A stretch of 64,000 nucleotides of DNA from Maribacter stanieri. GTDB taxonomy: Bacteria; Bacteroidota; Bacteroidia; Flavobacteriales; Flavobacteriaceae. The position numbers and the translations under genes are program-made. Each line of letters starts with the position of its first letter. The first letter of the stretch is position 1. The stretch is from positions 1 to 64,000 of the forward strand of contig NZ_FOYX01000002.1 of the NCBI RefSeq assembly GCF_900112245.1. The letters are read 5' to 3'. The notes under the pieces are model-generated. The model was not told the origin of the DNA, ran no database searches, and saw nothing but the letters and a program-made list of their open reading frames with translations. Shown piece by piece: positions 53,402 through 62,028 of this stretch.

Positions 53402-54196
53402 ATGAAAAAAAATAGTCTAAAAAGAATTCCCCAAGTGTCATTTGTTTTGGCATTATCATTCATCACATTAATTGCATGTAGTAGCGATAGTATTGATGAT
53501 GACATTACAGAAGAGATTGCCAGTACTGATGACTCTGAAGATGAATCTGAAGAAGTTGTAACAGAATTACATCCTGCATATGCTGCCTTTAATTCAGATG
53601 CGGTAACTGTATATTTAGATGGTTCTGAAGTTGTAATTGAAACAACAGGTTTACCAAATCATGAAACCGTTTATTGGGGAGAAGGTAACGCCTTATACAG
53701 AGAAGAATCTGACGTCGCTACGACACCTAGCATTATGTCTAGTAATAATAATGCGACTACCATTCGTGTAGATGCTACTCCTAATTTAACTGGTAGTACT
53801 GTTGAAACAGAATTGAATACTATTGGTATCGCTGTAAGTGGCTCTTCTATTTTTAATGATCAAGAAGGTGGTGGTGCTTTAGACCAAGCTGCGGCTAGTT
53901 TAGATTGGACAGGGGCTCATATTGGTCCAGGTGTTTATCACTATCACTTAGAGCCAAAAGCGTTCTCGGATGATGATGAAAATTTAGTAGGTGTATTGTT
54001 AGACGGTGTTTTTCTTTATGGCCGTAAATGTAATTCAACAGGAGATTATCCTTCAGATCTTGATGCTTCTGGCGGACATACCACTACTACTCAATACACT
54101 GATGGTGAAGAAGAATATCATTACCATATTATAAATGAAGTTTATTCAACAACAGGATCATACTTAGCATTTGCAGGTCCTTACCAAGGATATTAA
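53402..54196 (+). CDS. YHYH lipoprotein (second of locus B)
   Basis: 264 residues. The lipobox LIAC gives Cys26, followed by an acidic spacer. It again has two YHYH motifs, at 179-182 (GVYHYHLEP) and 239-242 (EEYHYHIIN), with a conserved GGHTTTT between them. It is shorter than the first YHYH lipoprotein and lacks its Cys-rich middle, so the two are diverged paralogues with different partners or ligands. The MORN-variant lipoprotein gene starts 2 bases after the stop. Confidence 0.87.
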   Translation: MKKNSLKRIPQVSFVLALSFITLIACSSDSIDDDITEEIASTDDSEDESEEVVTELHPAYAAFNSDAVTVYLDGSEVVIETTGLPNHETVYWGEGNALYREESDVATTPSIMSSNNNATTIRVDATPNLTGSTVETELNTIGIAVSGSSIFNDQEGGGALDQAAASLDWTGAHIGPGVYHYHLEPKAFSDDDENLVGVLLDGVFLYGRKCNSTGDYPSDLDASGGHTTTTQYTDGEEEYHYHIINEVYSTTGSYLAFAGPYQGY

Positions 54197-54198
54197 TA

Positions 54199-54825
54199 AT
54201 GAGAATAGTTCACTTCCATATCATATGTTTTATACTGATTTTTCAAGTTGGTTGTAAGAATATAACAGAGCCCAAAACTTTGGTGGATAAACCAATAGAA
54301 ATTAAGCAAGAAACTAAATTTAAAGAAGAGTTGACATTAAATCAATTGGAAGGAACTTGGTATTATAAAAACTCACCTTATGATGGTTATTCAATAGCCT
54401 TACATGAAAATGGTATTTTGGCAGAAAAGGTGGGTTTTATAAAAGGTAAAAGAGAAGGTGAAGCCCAAAAATGGTCTCAAGCCGGAGTTTTACGAGTGGC
54501 ATATCACTATAAAAATAACCGACTTGAAGGTTCTTATAAAAGCTGGTGGGAAAATGGTCAATTAGCGCAAGATGCTAATTACGTTAATGGTAATATGAAC
54601 GGGGTTGAAAAGAAATGGTATCCAGACGGGCAATTGGCAAAAGAAAGACAATTGTTAAATGGAAAGGAAGAGGGTTTACAAAAAGCATGGTTACAAAATG
54701 GAACCTTGTATGTAAATTACGAAGCCAAAAACGGACGTATTTTTGGGTTACGAAGAGCCAATTCTTGCTATCAATTAGAAGATGAAGTTGTTATTAGGGA
54801 TGAAATCGCGAAAAGAGATGAATAA
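54199..54825 (+). CDS. MORN-variant (YwqK-like) lipoprotein
   Basis: 208 residues. The lipobox VGC gives Cys19. The mature part has at least five repeats of the MORN-variant type (for example GFIKGKREGEAQKWSQAGVL, YKSWWENGQLAQDANYVNGN and KKWYPDGQLAKERQLLNGK), often annotated as YwqK antitoxin-like, though no toxin is present and the lipoprotein signal argues against an antitoxin. It is probably a surface or periplasmic scaffold. The SCO gene overlaps its stop by 8 bases. Confidence 0.83.
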   Translation: MRIVHFHIICFILIFQVGCKNITEPKTLVDKPIEIKQETKFKEELTLNQLEGTWYYKNSPYDGYSIALHENGILAEKVGFIKGKREGEAQKWSQAGVLRVAYHYKNNRLEGSYKSWWENGQLAQDANYVNGNMNGVEKKWYPDGQLAKERQLLNGKEEGLQKAWLQNGTLYVNYEAKNGRIFGLRRANSCYQLEDEVVIRDEIAKRDE

Positions 54826-55492
54826 GTCAATTGTAATAATACTGTTTTTTATAATTTTTGCTAGTTGTAAAGAAGCAGTGAAAAAGGAAAATATTCAGAT
54901 AACTGAAACCAGTAGGGTAGAGCACTTGCCATATTACAATGGTGAATCGTTTACACCTCATTGGATAACTCCAAATACTGAAGAAGAAAAACAATTTCAC
55001 AAAATTCCAGATTTTAAATTGGTGGATCAATTAGGAGATACATTGACGCAAAAATCATTTAATAATCAAATTTATATTACGGACTTCTTTTTTACGAGTT
55101 GTCCAGGTATTTGTTTGAAGATGACCAATAATATGACGAAGGTGCAAGAAGCCTTTTTAGATCATCCGGAAGTAGCTATTCTTTCACATTCCGTTACTCC
55201 ATCCATAGATTCGGTTTCTGTTCTTAAAACATATGCTGAAAAGAACGGAGTTATAGATTCTAAATGGCACTTGGTTACCGGTGACAAAACTGAAATTTAC
55301 AACTTAGGTAGAAACGAATATTTTGTAGAAAATGATTTAGGTATTCCAAAGGATATCAATGACTTTTTACACACAGAAAACTTCTTATTAATTGATAAGA
55401 ACAAACACATAAGAGGTATTTATAACGGATTAAATAGAGCGTCAATAGCACAATTAATAACCGATGTAAATGCCTTATTAGAAGAAAGTTGA
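54818..55492 (+). CDS. SCO-family copper chaperone lipoprotein
   Basis: 224 residues from the ATG at 54818, whose hydrophobic signal and lipobox FASC (Cys17) support this start over the upstream ATG at 54782. The thioredoxin-like SCO fold has the copper-binding CPGIC (Cys95 and Cys99) and the later conserved His in FLHTENFLLID. SCO proteins deliver copper to the CuA site of cytochrome oxidase or act as thiol oxidoreductases; no oxidase genes are in this window. Translational coupling to the MORN lipoprotein and the YHYH genes suggests that it serves this surface system. A strong terminator follows. Confidence 0.9.
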   Translation: MNKSIVIILFFIIFASCKEAVKKENIQITETSRVEHLPYYNGESFTPHWITPNTEEEKQFHKIPDFKLVDQLGDTLTQKSFNNQIYITDFFFTSCPGICLKMTNNMTKVQEAFLDHPEVAILSHSVTPSIDSVSVLKTYAEKNGVIDSKWHLVTGDKTEIYNLGRNEYFVENDLGIPKDINDFLHTENFLLIDKNKHIRGIYNGLNRASIAQLITDVNALLEES

Positions 55493-55513
55493 TTGCAACT
55501 GTTTGATTAATTA

Positions 55514-55556
55514 TTAAAAAAAAAGCCCGTAAACATAAGTTTACGGGCTTTTTAAA
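55514..55556. terminator. Bidirectional intrinsic terminator
   Basis: A perfect stem (AGCCCGTAAAC and its complement) with an ATAA loop, flanked by A9 and T5. It ends both the SCO operon and the convergent DJ-1 gene. Confidence 0.88.
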
Positions 55557-55573
55557 TTTAACATGAAATGCTA

Positions 55574-56251
55574 TTACTTCAAAGCAGCTAATAATTTCTC
55601 TGCTACTACTTCTGATGAAGCTGGATTCTGACCTGTTATAAGATTTCCATCTTGTACAGCGTAAGAAGCCCAATCTTCTTTCTTAGAATAGATTCCGCCA
55701 TTTTCTTGTAGCATGTTTTCTACCAAGAAAGGAACAACCTCAGTTAACTGAACAGCCGCTTCTTCACTATTTGTGAACCCGGTTACTTTTTTACCATTTA
55801 CTAAAGCTTTACCATCTTTTCCCTTTACACCTTTTAAAGCTGCAGGAGCGTGACATACAAAAGCAATTGGTTTTTCTTGTTCATTGAACGTTTCAATCAA
55901 TTTGATTGAGGTAGCATCGTTTGCTAAATCCCATAGCGGTCCGTGACCACCTGGGTAGAAAACTGCATCAAAATCAGACGCGTCTACTTCGGCTAAAACC
56001 TTTGTATGGTTAATAGCGTCTTGAGCAACTTTATCATCTTTAAAACGCTTCGTATCTTTTGTCTGAGCATCTTCGGTATCACTACTTGGGTCAATTGGTG
56101 CTTGCCCGCCTTTTGGAGTAGCTACTGTAATTTCTACACCTTTATCTAATAATGCGTAATACGGAGCTGCAAACTCTTCAATCCAAAATCCAGTTTTCTT
56201 TCCTGTGTCTCCTAATTGATCGTGAGACGTTAATACAAATAATATTTTCAT
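55574..56251 (-). CDS. DJ-1/PfpI-family glutamine-amidotransferase-like protein (Hsp31-like)
   Basis: 225 residues. The nucleophile elbow is FVCHAPAALK with Cys133-His134, and Glu26 lies at the conserved acidic position (GFWIEEFAAPYYAL). This is the pattern of the Hsp31/glyoxalase III branch, which repairs or removes methylglyoxal adducts without glutathione; chaperone or protease activity has also been claimed for the family. It is cytoplasmic. It lies 42 bases downstream of the MDR oxidoreductase gene on the same strand, so both are probably one transcript dealing with reactive carbonyls. Confidence 0.9.
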   Translation of the reverse strand: MKILFVLTSHDQLGDTGKKTGFWIEEFAAPYYALLDKGVEITVATPKGGQAPIDPSSDTEDAQTKDTKRFKDDKVAQDAINHTKVLAEVDASDFDAVFYPGGHGPLWDLANDATSIKLIETFNEQEKPIAFVCHAPAALKGVKGKDGKALVNGKKVTGFTNSEEAAVQLTEVVPFLVENMLQENGGIYSKKEDWASYAVQDGNLITGQNPASSEVVAEKLLAALK

Positions 56252-56293
56252 TGTTTTTTGTTTTAAGTTATAAATTTATATCAAGTCTTATGT

Positions 56294-57292
56294 TTAGACT
56301 TTAACTATCATTTTTCCTTTATTCTTACCATTCATCATATCTAAGAATGCTTGCGGAGTGTTATCAAATCCTTCTACAATCGTTTCTTTATATGTCAATT
56401 TACCTTCACCCAACCATGTAGATAATTGCTTCATAGCTACAGGGAATTTTTCTGCATAATTAGAAACAATGAACCCTTGCATTAAAGCACTATTCTTAAC
56501 CAAGAAAGGTTGTACAGCAATAGCCATAGGTAGTTCGGTTTTGTTGTAGACCGAAATAGCGCCACAGATGATAATTCGTGCGAACTGATTTATGTTAAAT
56601 AAAACAGCATCGGAAATTGGTCCCCCAACATTATCAAAATAGATATCGACTCCGTTTGGTGCCGCTTCTTTAATGGCAGCTTTCATATCCTTAGTAGTTT
56701 TATAATTGATACCATAGTCGAATCCGAATTCAGATTTCAACATATCAATCTTTTCATCTGTACCAGCAATACCAATAACATTAAGTCCAAGTATTTTACC
56801 GATCTGCCCCACAACACTACCAACTGCACCAGCAGCACCAGATACCACTAAAGTTTCTCCTTTTTTAGGTTTACCTATTTCGTGAAGACCTAAAAAGGCA
56901 GTTAAGCCAGTCATACCAACAATACCTAAGTAGGCACTTAATGATGCTTTACTTTTATCTATTTTTTGTAAGCCTTCGCCAGTAGAAATTTGCTTCTCTT
57001 TCCATTGCAGTAAACCTGATACAAAATCACCTTTTTTGAATTTGTCGTTCTTGGTTTCAATAACTTCAGCTACAATACCTGAGCTAATTGGCTCACCAAC
57101 ATTGAACGGAGGTACATAAGATTTTGCATCGCTCATTCGACCACGCAAATAAGGGTCAACAGATATATATTTTGATTCTAAAAGTATTTCACCTTCAGAT
57201 ACATTTAAGTTATTCTCTAATTCTATAATATCGAAATCTGCTAGGGTAGGAGTACCTACCGGACGTTGTTTTAAATTAATTGACTTATTCAT
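56294..57292 (-). CDS. NADP-dependent MDR oxidoreductase (CurA / 15-oxoprostaglandin reductase-like)
   Basis: 332 residues. LKQRPVGTPTLADFDI at the start and the zinc-free layout fit the leukotriene B4 dehydrogenase/CurA subfamily of medium-chain reductases. The Rossmann motif is VSGAAGAVGSVVGQIGKILG. It reduces alpha,beta-unsaturated ketones and aldehydes with NADPH. It is cytoplasmic. It heads the two-gene transcript with the DJ-1-like gene. Its role overlaps with that of the OYE at 10360. Confidence 0.9.
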   Translation of the reverse strand: MNKSINLKQRPVGTPTLADFDIIELENNLNVSEGEILLESKYISVDPYLRGRMSDAKSYVPPFNVGEPISSGIVAEVIETKNDKFKKGDFVSGLLQWKEKQISTGEGLQKIDKSKASLSAYLGIVGMTGLTAFLGLHEIGKPKKGETLVVSGAAGAVGSVVGQIGKILGLNVIGIAGTDEKIDMLKSEFGFDYGINYKTTKDMKAAIKEAAPNGVDIYFDNVGGPISDAVLFNINQFARIIICGAISVYNKTELPMAIAVQPFLVKNSALMQGFIVSNYAEKFPVAMKQLSTWLGEGKLTYKETIVEGFDNTPQAFLDMMNGKNKGKMIVKV

Positions 57293-57461
57293 AAGTTATT
57301 TATTTAATTTTTAAATATGTCTGAAGTTATCTATGAGTTAATACACGGGATACATCAGAAAATTCAATATGCTATTTTTATACAATTCAAAGGTATTACA
57401 AAAAAAGAATGAACATTCATTTTTTAACTAAAGTTTATAAAAATAGAATTCATATAATAGA

Positions 57462-57489
57462 CAAAAGACAGTCAAATGACTGCCTTTTG
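57462..57489 (-). terminator. Intrinsic terminator for the aldehyde dehydrogenase gene
   Basis: A stem of 12 pairs with one A-C mismatch (CAAAAGaCAGTCA with TGACTGcCTTTTG) and a two-base loop lies just beyond the stop at 57503. The minus-strand side ends in a short T-run. Confidence 0.65.
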
Positions 57490-57502
57490 TTTTGTTGCTT
57501 TT

Positions 57503-58903
57503 TTACTTCTCATCCATTATAATAATAGACTTTACATTAACGAATTCTTTCATTCCAAATCCGCCATGCTCCCTTCCGTATCCTGAATCTTTAACACCGC
57601 CAAAGGGCATAGAAGGCTCTGCTAATCCGAAAGAATTTATGAATACCATCCCTGTATCAAAATGTTTTGCCGCTAGTTCTGTAGCTTTTTTAACATCCAT
57701 AGAGAAAATACCACCACCAAGTCCAAATCTACTATCATTGGCTATACGCATTGCATCTTCATTATCTTTTGCCTTAATTAACGATGCCACAGGACCGAAC
57801 AGCTCATCATCATACGCAGGTTGTCCTGGTGAAACATTTCCTAATATGGTAGCAGGGTAGAAGTAACCTTCACCTTCTGGAATTTTTCCACCACATAAAA
57901 TTTCAGCTCCTTTTTCAATACTTTCTTCCACTTGTTCGTGAATTTTCTTTCTTAAATCTTCACGCGCCATTGGTCCTAATTCGGTCTCTTCCAATTTTGG
58001 GTCACCAACTTTTAAAGCGTTCATAGCGTTCACAAATTTTTCTTTGAACTCATCATAAACTTTTTCGGTAGCTATAAATCGTTTTGCCGCTATACAGGTT
58101 TCTCCATTATTATAAATACGACCCATTACACTTTTTTCAACAGCGAGGTCAATATCCGCATCATCCAAAACTAAATAAGCATCATTACTACCCAATTCTA
58201 GAACAGTCTTTTTAAGTGCTGCACCTGCTTTTTCTCCTATTTTTTCACCAGCTACAGGGCTACCTGTCAAGGTTACACCTCTTACTAATTTATGCTCAAC
58301 AATAGCATTAGATTGTTCATGCTCAATTACCAGTACATTAAAAAGACCTGCTAGCAAACCAGCGGTATCAAAAATGGTTTTTAATAATTTCGCTGTTCCT
58401 GTTACGTTCGAAGCATGTTTTAAAAGAATACTATTACCTGCCATAAGATTTACGATAGTATATCGTAATACTTGATAGCTTGGATAGTTCCAAGGTTGAA
58501 TTCCGTAAATAATTCCCATAGGAGAGTAGTTGATAATTCCTTTTCCCCCATTAGTTAATTGTCGTTCTTCACTCTTTAAAAACTCCGGTGCATGCTCTGC
58601 TGAATAGTTGCAAATTGATGTACATAAGTCAACCTCTTGTTCACTTTGCTTCAATAGTTTTCCCATTTCATCGGTCATCAATTCGGCAAGCTCAGTTTTA
58701 TAATTCTGTAATTCTTTACCTATAGCCTTAATAACCTCGCCACGTTCTTCTACTGTTTTATTTTTCCATTTTAAAAAAGCTTCGTGAGATTGCTGTATAC
58801 TTTCCTCTACTTGATCATCTGTCATATACGTATATGTGGACAGTGTTTTTCCTGTAGTGGGGTTAATTGTTTTGAATGTATCTTGTTTTGTTGTCGTAGA
58901 CAT
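57503..58903 (-). CDS. NAD(P)-dependent succinate-semialdehyde-dehydrogenase-like aldehyde dehydrogenase
   Basis: 466 residues, of the GabD-like class. The conserved Glu lies in KTVLELGSNDAYLVLDDADI and the catalytic Cys in NNGETCIAAKRF. It starts with KTINPTTGKTLSTYTYM and ends with KDSGYGREHGGFGMKEFVN, both typical. It oxidises succinate semialdehyde or a similar aldehyde to the acid; no other GABA genes are adjacent, so the substrate may be a general short-chain aldehyde. The SDR gene upstream (20-base gap) is co-transcribed. Confidence 0.9.
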   Translation of the reverse strand: MSTTTKQDTFKTINPTTGKTLSTYTYMTDDQVEESIQQSHEAFLKWKNKTVEERGEVIKAIGKELQNYKTELAELMTDEMGKLLKQSEQEVDLCTSICNYSAEHAPEFLKSEERQLTNGGKGIINYSPMGIIYGIQPWNYPSYQVLRYTIVNLMAGNSILLKHASNVTGTAKLLKTIFDTAGLLAGLFNVLVIEHEQSNAIVEHKLVRGVTLTGSPVAGEKIGEKAGAALKKTVLELGSNDAYLVLDDADIDLAVEKSVMGRIYNNGETCIAAKRFIATEKVYDEFKEKFVNAMNALKVGDPKLEETELGPMAREDLRKKIHEQVEESIEKGAEILCGGKIPEGEGYFYPATILGNVSPGQPAYDDELFGPVASLIKAKDNEDAMRIANDSRFGLGGGIFSMDVKKATELAAKHFDTGMVFINSFGLAEPSMPFGGVKDSGYGREHGGFGMKEFVNVKSIIIMDEK

Positions 58904-58923
58904 AACTTGTTTTTAAATTTTAT

Positions 58924-59664
58924 TTATTGTTGTTCACTTGGTACCAAATACACATCATTGATGTTTACTCTATTTGGTTGTGTTAAAACATAGTAGATGC
59001 TGTTTGCAATATCTTCTGCTTCTAATGTTTCCATCTTTTGCATTTCTTTCATCATCTCCTTAATATCCTCATCACTAATGGTGCTTGTCAAATTAGTAGC
59101 TACTGCCCCAGGTTCTATAGAGGTAATATTAATTCCGTATTTCGGTGCCAATTCTTGGCGTAGTCCTTCTGAAAACATTTTCACTGCAGATTTGGTTGCA
59201 CAGTACACTGCACCACCTGGAAAATATCTATTTGCAGCCATTGATGAGATATTAATAATATTACCACCTTTGTTGGCTTTTAGTTCAGGTAAAACCGCTG
59301 CAACACCATTCAACACTCCTTTAATGTTGACATCTACCATTTTTTCCCATTCATCTGTCTTTAATTTCTCTACAAATGAAAGTGGCATTAAACCGGCATT
59401 GTTAACCAAGCCTGTTATTTTACCGTATTCTAATTTTGTTCTTGATACTACTTTTTGAAAATCTTCCTTTTTAGTGACATCTCCAGTTGCAACTAAAGCT
59501 TCTCCACCATTTTTTTTGATCTGTGATTTTATATCGTTCAGTTCATCTTCACTTCTTGCCATTAATACAACTTTGGCTCCGTTTTCTGCCAATTTTATTG
59601 CTGTTGCTTTACCAATTCCGCTTGATGCTCCCGTTATTATAATAACCTTATCTTCTAATTTCAT
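58924..59664 (-). CDS. Short-chain dehydrogenase/reductase
   Basis: 246 residues. A complete classical SDR: ITGASSGIGKATAI near residue 10 for NAD(P) binding, LVNNAG, Ser in NIISSM-like NIINISSMAA, and the catalytic YCATKSAVKMF (Tyr-x-x-x-Lys). It resembles the NADP-dependent YdfG-like serine/3-hydroxy-acid dehydrogenases. It heads a two-gene transcript with the aldehyde dehydrogenase. Confidence 0.92.
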   Translation of the reverse strand: MKLEDKVIIITGASSGIGKATAIKLAENGAKVVLMARSEDELNDIKSQIKKNGGEALVATGDVTKKEDFQKVVSRTKLEYGKITGLVNNAGLMPLSFVEKLKTDEWEKMVDVNIKGVLNGVAAVLPELKANKGGNIINISSMAANRYFPGGAVYCATKSAVKMFSEGLRQELAPKYGINITSIEPGAVATNLTSTISDEDIKEMMKEMQKMETLEAEDIANSIYYVLTQPNRVNINDVYLVPSEQQ

Positions 59665-60273
59665 AGTGTGTTTATTTTTGATTTGAATACAAGGTACAGG
59701 TAATGAAAACAGTCTTTTAACTAGATTAAAATAAGAATTGACGTTATTGGTATTGAATTAATTTTTACGGGTTGTGAGTTAATAGTTAAAAGGTTTTACG
59801 ACATAATTATTCTGGTTACAGAAATTATTAATATGTTAAAAAATATATGCATTTATATGATTTTCATTTGACCCATATTTTTAAAATCAGGTAAAAGCTG
59901 TGATGACAAATAAGATGATTCGTATTGTTGGTGGAGTAGTTAGTTGAGCTGGAATTGACTTTATTAAAAAGTATATGATTTTACTAAGGCTACGATTGAC
60001 TGGGAACATTTACTAGTGAACGTGCTTTCGGTTCCTCATAAATATATATATATATATAGAACTAAGTGTTTGTTTGGTGAAATAAATACTGATGGCGAGA
60101 TTGCGATAGCTGAAATTATTGCATTTATAATTGCAAGTAGTTCTAGAGTTATTGGTAATTCTTGTAATACGGCACGTACTAAACCGCTGAATTATAGATG
60201 CCACCACAATATTGAATAGAACATTTATTAAAGAGTCTACACAAATGGAAATGATTGCATGTTATTGATAAAT
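59665..60273. other. Intergenic region, no supported gene
   Basis: This 609-base stretch is A+T-rich and holds a short (TA)n run around 60040-60058. Two overlapping frames of 64-67 codons (60013-60207 minus, 60016-60219 plus from a GTG) are open, but neither has an ATG with a plausible leader. The right half of the plus frame (GEINTDGEIAIAEIIAFIIA) has some protein character and may be a decayed gene. I see no RNA gene or terminator. Confidence 0.45.
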
Positions 60274-61158
60274 TTATCCTGTACATGCATTTCTGGTTAA
60301 TAACATGTAGTTTCCATTAGTTTTAAATTCTTTAATAGATATGCCAACATAACGCTTAAAGGTCTTTGATAAATGACTGACGTCTGTAAACCCTAAATCG
60401 TCTGCTATTTGGGTTAAGGTAAAATCAGAATTAAGCAGTCTAATTTCAACTAATTTCAATTTTGCTTTTATTATATATTCCCGCAACGGCATTTGTACTT
60501 GTTTTTTAAAATACTCACTCACATACGTAGGAGACATCATAAAAACATCTGCTAAATTTTCAACTTTTAACAAGTCGGTTTTATCTATATTCTCATTAAT
60601 ATAGGTTAGCATTTTTGTGATTCTTTCTTCAGATACTTTTGCATCAGTATCAAAATAATTACTCTTTCTAATATTCCTAATTAGTATTTCTAAAATACTG
60701 GTCATTAAGCTGGTAATAAGCGTAACGGACTCTTCTCCATAATTTCTTGTTTCCAATAAAATCATCTCAAATAAATTACCAATATGTAATCTATCGGTTT
60801 CAGATTTTAAAATATCGCCTGGTAATTGATTGTAGTTAGATAATATGTACGAAGCTTCTTTAAACCACTCATTTCTATCAATCTGTATTTTATTTACACC
60901 TCTAAAAAATGAATCTGTAAATTTTAAGAATACAAATTTACTAGTATCGTTAATGGTGAAAGAATGACATTTTAAAGGGGGTAACAAAAAAACGCTTCCC
61001 TCTTTATAAGGTGATTCATTATAGTTTATACACTGGGTTCCTGAGCCAGATTTTACCAAGACCAACTCAAAAAAATTGTTCTTAACCGGGCGTTGCTTCC
61101 ACTCAGATAATTCAATTTCTTGTATTTCAAAAGGTTTATAAGCTTCTAAAACTTCCAT
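60274..61158 (-). CDS. AraC-family regulator with cupin sensor
   Basis: 294 residues. The N-terminal cupin (NFFELVLVKSGSGTQ, then PYKEGSVFLLPPLKCHSF) senses a small molecule. The C-terminal 100 residues hold two HTH motifs with TQIADDLGFTDVSHLSKTFK. It is divergent from the nitroreductase-MDR-cupin genes starting at 61327, with 168 bases between, and probably regulates them. It could also affect the SDR/aldehyde dehydrogenase genes on its own side (inference). Confidence 0.9.
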   Translation of the reverse strand: MEVLEAYKPFEIQEIELSEWKQRPVKNNFFELVLVKSGSGTQCINYNESPYKEGSVFLLPPLKCHSFTINDTSKFVFLKFTDSFFRGVNKIQIDRNEWFKEASYILSNYNQLPGDILKSETDRLHIGNLFEMILLETRNYGEESVTLITSLMTSILEILIRNIRKSNYFDTDAKVSEERITKMLTYINENIDKTDLLKVENLADVFMMSPTYVSEYFKKQVQMPLREYIIKAKLKLVEIRLLNSDFTLTQIADDLGFTDVSHLSKTFKRYVGISIKEFKTNGNYMLLTRNACTG

Positions 61159-61282
61159 ATTTATCTAATTATAGTGTAAAACTATAGTATTTACGTGAAT
61201 ATTTCATTCAGCTAGTCAAATAAACCTTGATTTATACAAACATCACCTTTTTATGTACATGATTAGATATGAGTAATACCAA

Positions 61283-61290
61283 TACATTTG
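61283..61290 (+). promoter_or_regulatory. -7 box TACATTTG for the nitroreductase operon
   Basis: Exact TAnnTTTG match 37 bases before the ATG at 61327, in the divergent interval with the AraC gene. Confidence 0.5.
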
Positions 61291-61326
61291 TATCAAATTA
61301 AAAAAACAACATTTTAAAATATAATA

Positions 61327-62001
61327 ATGAGCACACCAAACATCGCAAAAGAAGAGATCATCAACGCTTTTAACTTTAGACATGCAACAAAGGAATTTGA
61401 TGCTACTAAAACTATCTCTGATGATGACATGAAATTCATCTTAGAAGCAGCACATTTATCACCAAGTTCATTTGGTTTTGAACCATGGCATTTTATAGTA
61501 GTTCAGGATAAAGAATTACGAGAGTTATTAAAACCTGTAGCATGGGGGGCACCTCTAAAATTAGATACTGCTAGCCATTTTGTATTAGGTTTGAGTATGA
61601 AAGCGCCAATGGTAAAGCACGATTCGGAATATATCATGCATATGATGAAGGATGTAAAGCAACTACCTGCTGATGTAATTGAAATGTATTCTAAATTTTA
61701 TAGAGAATTTCAAGAACGTGATTTTGATTTGGACACGGACAAAAAATTGTTTGACTGGTCATCAAAGCAAACGTATATCGCTTTAGGAAATATGATGACC
61801 GCTGCCGCTTTAACAGGAATCGATTCTTGTCCTATTGAAGGTTTTCATCAAGAAAACGCAGAAGCTTTATTGAAGGAGAAATTTGGTGTAGATACCGATA
61901 AATATGGTCTATCGTTTATGACTGCTTTCGGTTACAGAAAAGCAGATCCAGAATTTGGTAAATCTAGAAGAAACTTTGATGATATCGTTACTTGGAAGTA
62001 A
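61327..62001 (+). CDS. NAD(P)H-dependent nitroreductase-family oxidoreductase
   Basis: 224 residues. FMN-binding signatures are RHATKEFD near the start and SPSSFGFEPWHFIVVQD (about 52-68). IGIDSCPIEGFH-like TGIDSCPIEGFHQENAEALL is the conserved C-terminal motif of the NfsB/YfkO-type group. It reduces nitro compounds, quinones or flavins with NAD(P)H in the cytoplasm. First of three co-directional genes (gaps of 27 and 22 bases) divergent from the AraC regulator. Confidence 0.92.
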   Translation: MSTPNIAKEEIINAFNFRHATKEFDATKTISDDDMKFILEAAHLSPSSFGFEPWHFIVVQDKELRELLKPVAWGAPLKLDTASHFVLGLSMKAPMVKHDSEYIMHMMKDVKQLPADVIEMYSKFYREFQERDFDLDTDKKLFDWSSKQTYIALGNMMTAAALTGIDSCPIEGFHQENAEALLKEKFGVDTDKYGLSFMTAFGYRKADPEFGKSRRNFDDIVTWK

Positions 62002-62028
62002 TCTTATCATTCTAAAAAACAACATAAA

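Noticed and set aside
54199-54825. YwqK-type antitoxin of a toxin-antitoxin pair
   Set aside because: The product has a lipoprotein signal and no toxin gene is adjacent; the similarity is only to MORN-variant repeats.
60040-60058. Short TA repeat as a possible CRISPR or microsatellite element
   Set aside because: It is a single simple run with no spacer-repeat order and no nearby cas genes.
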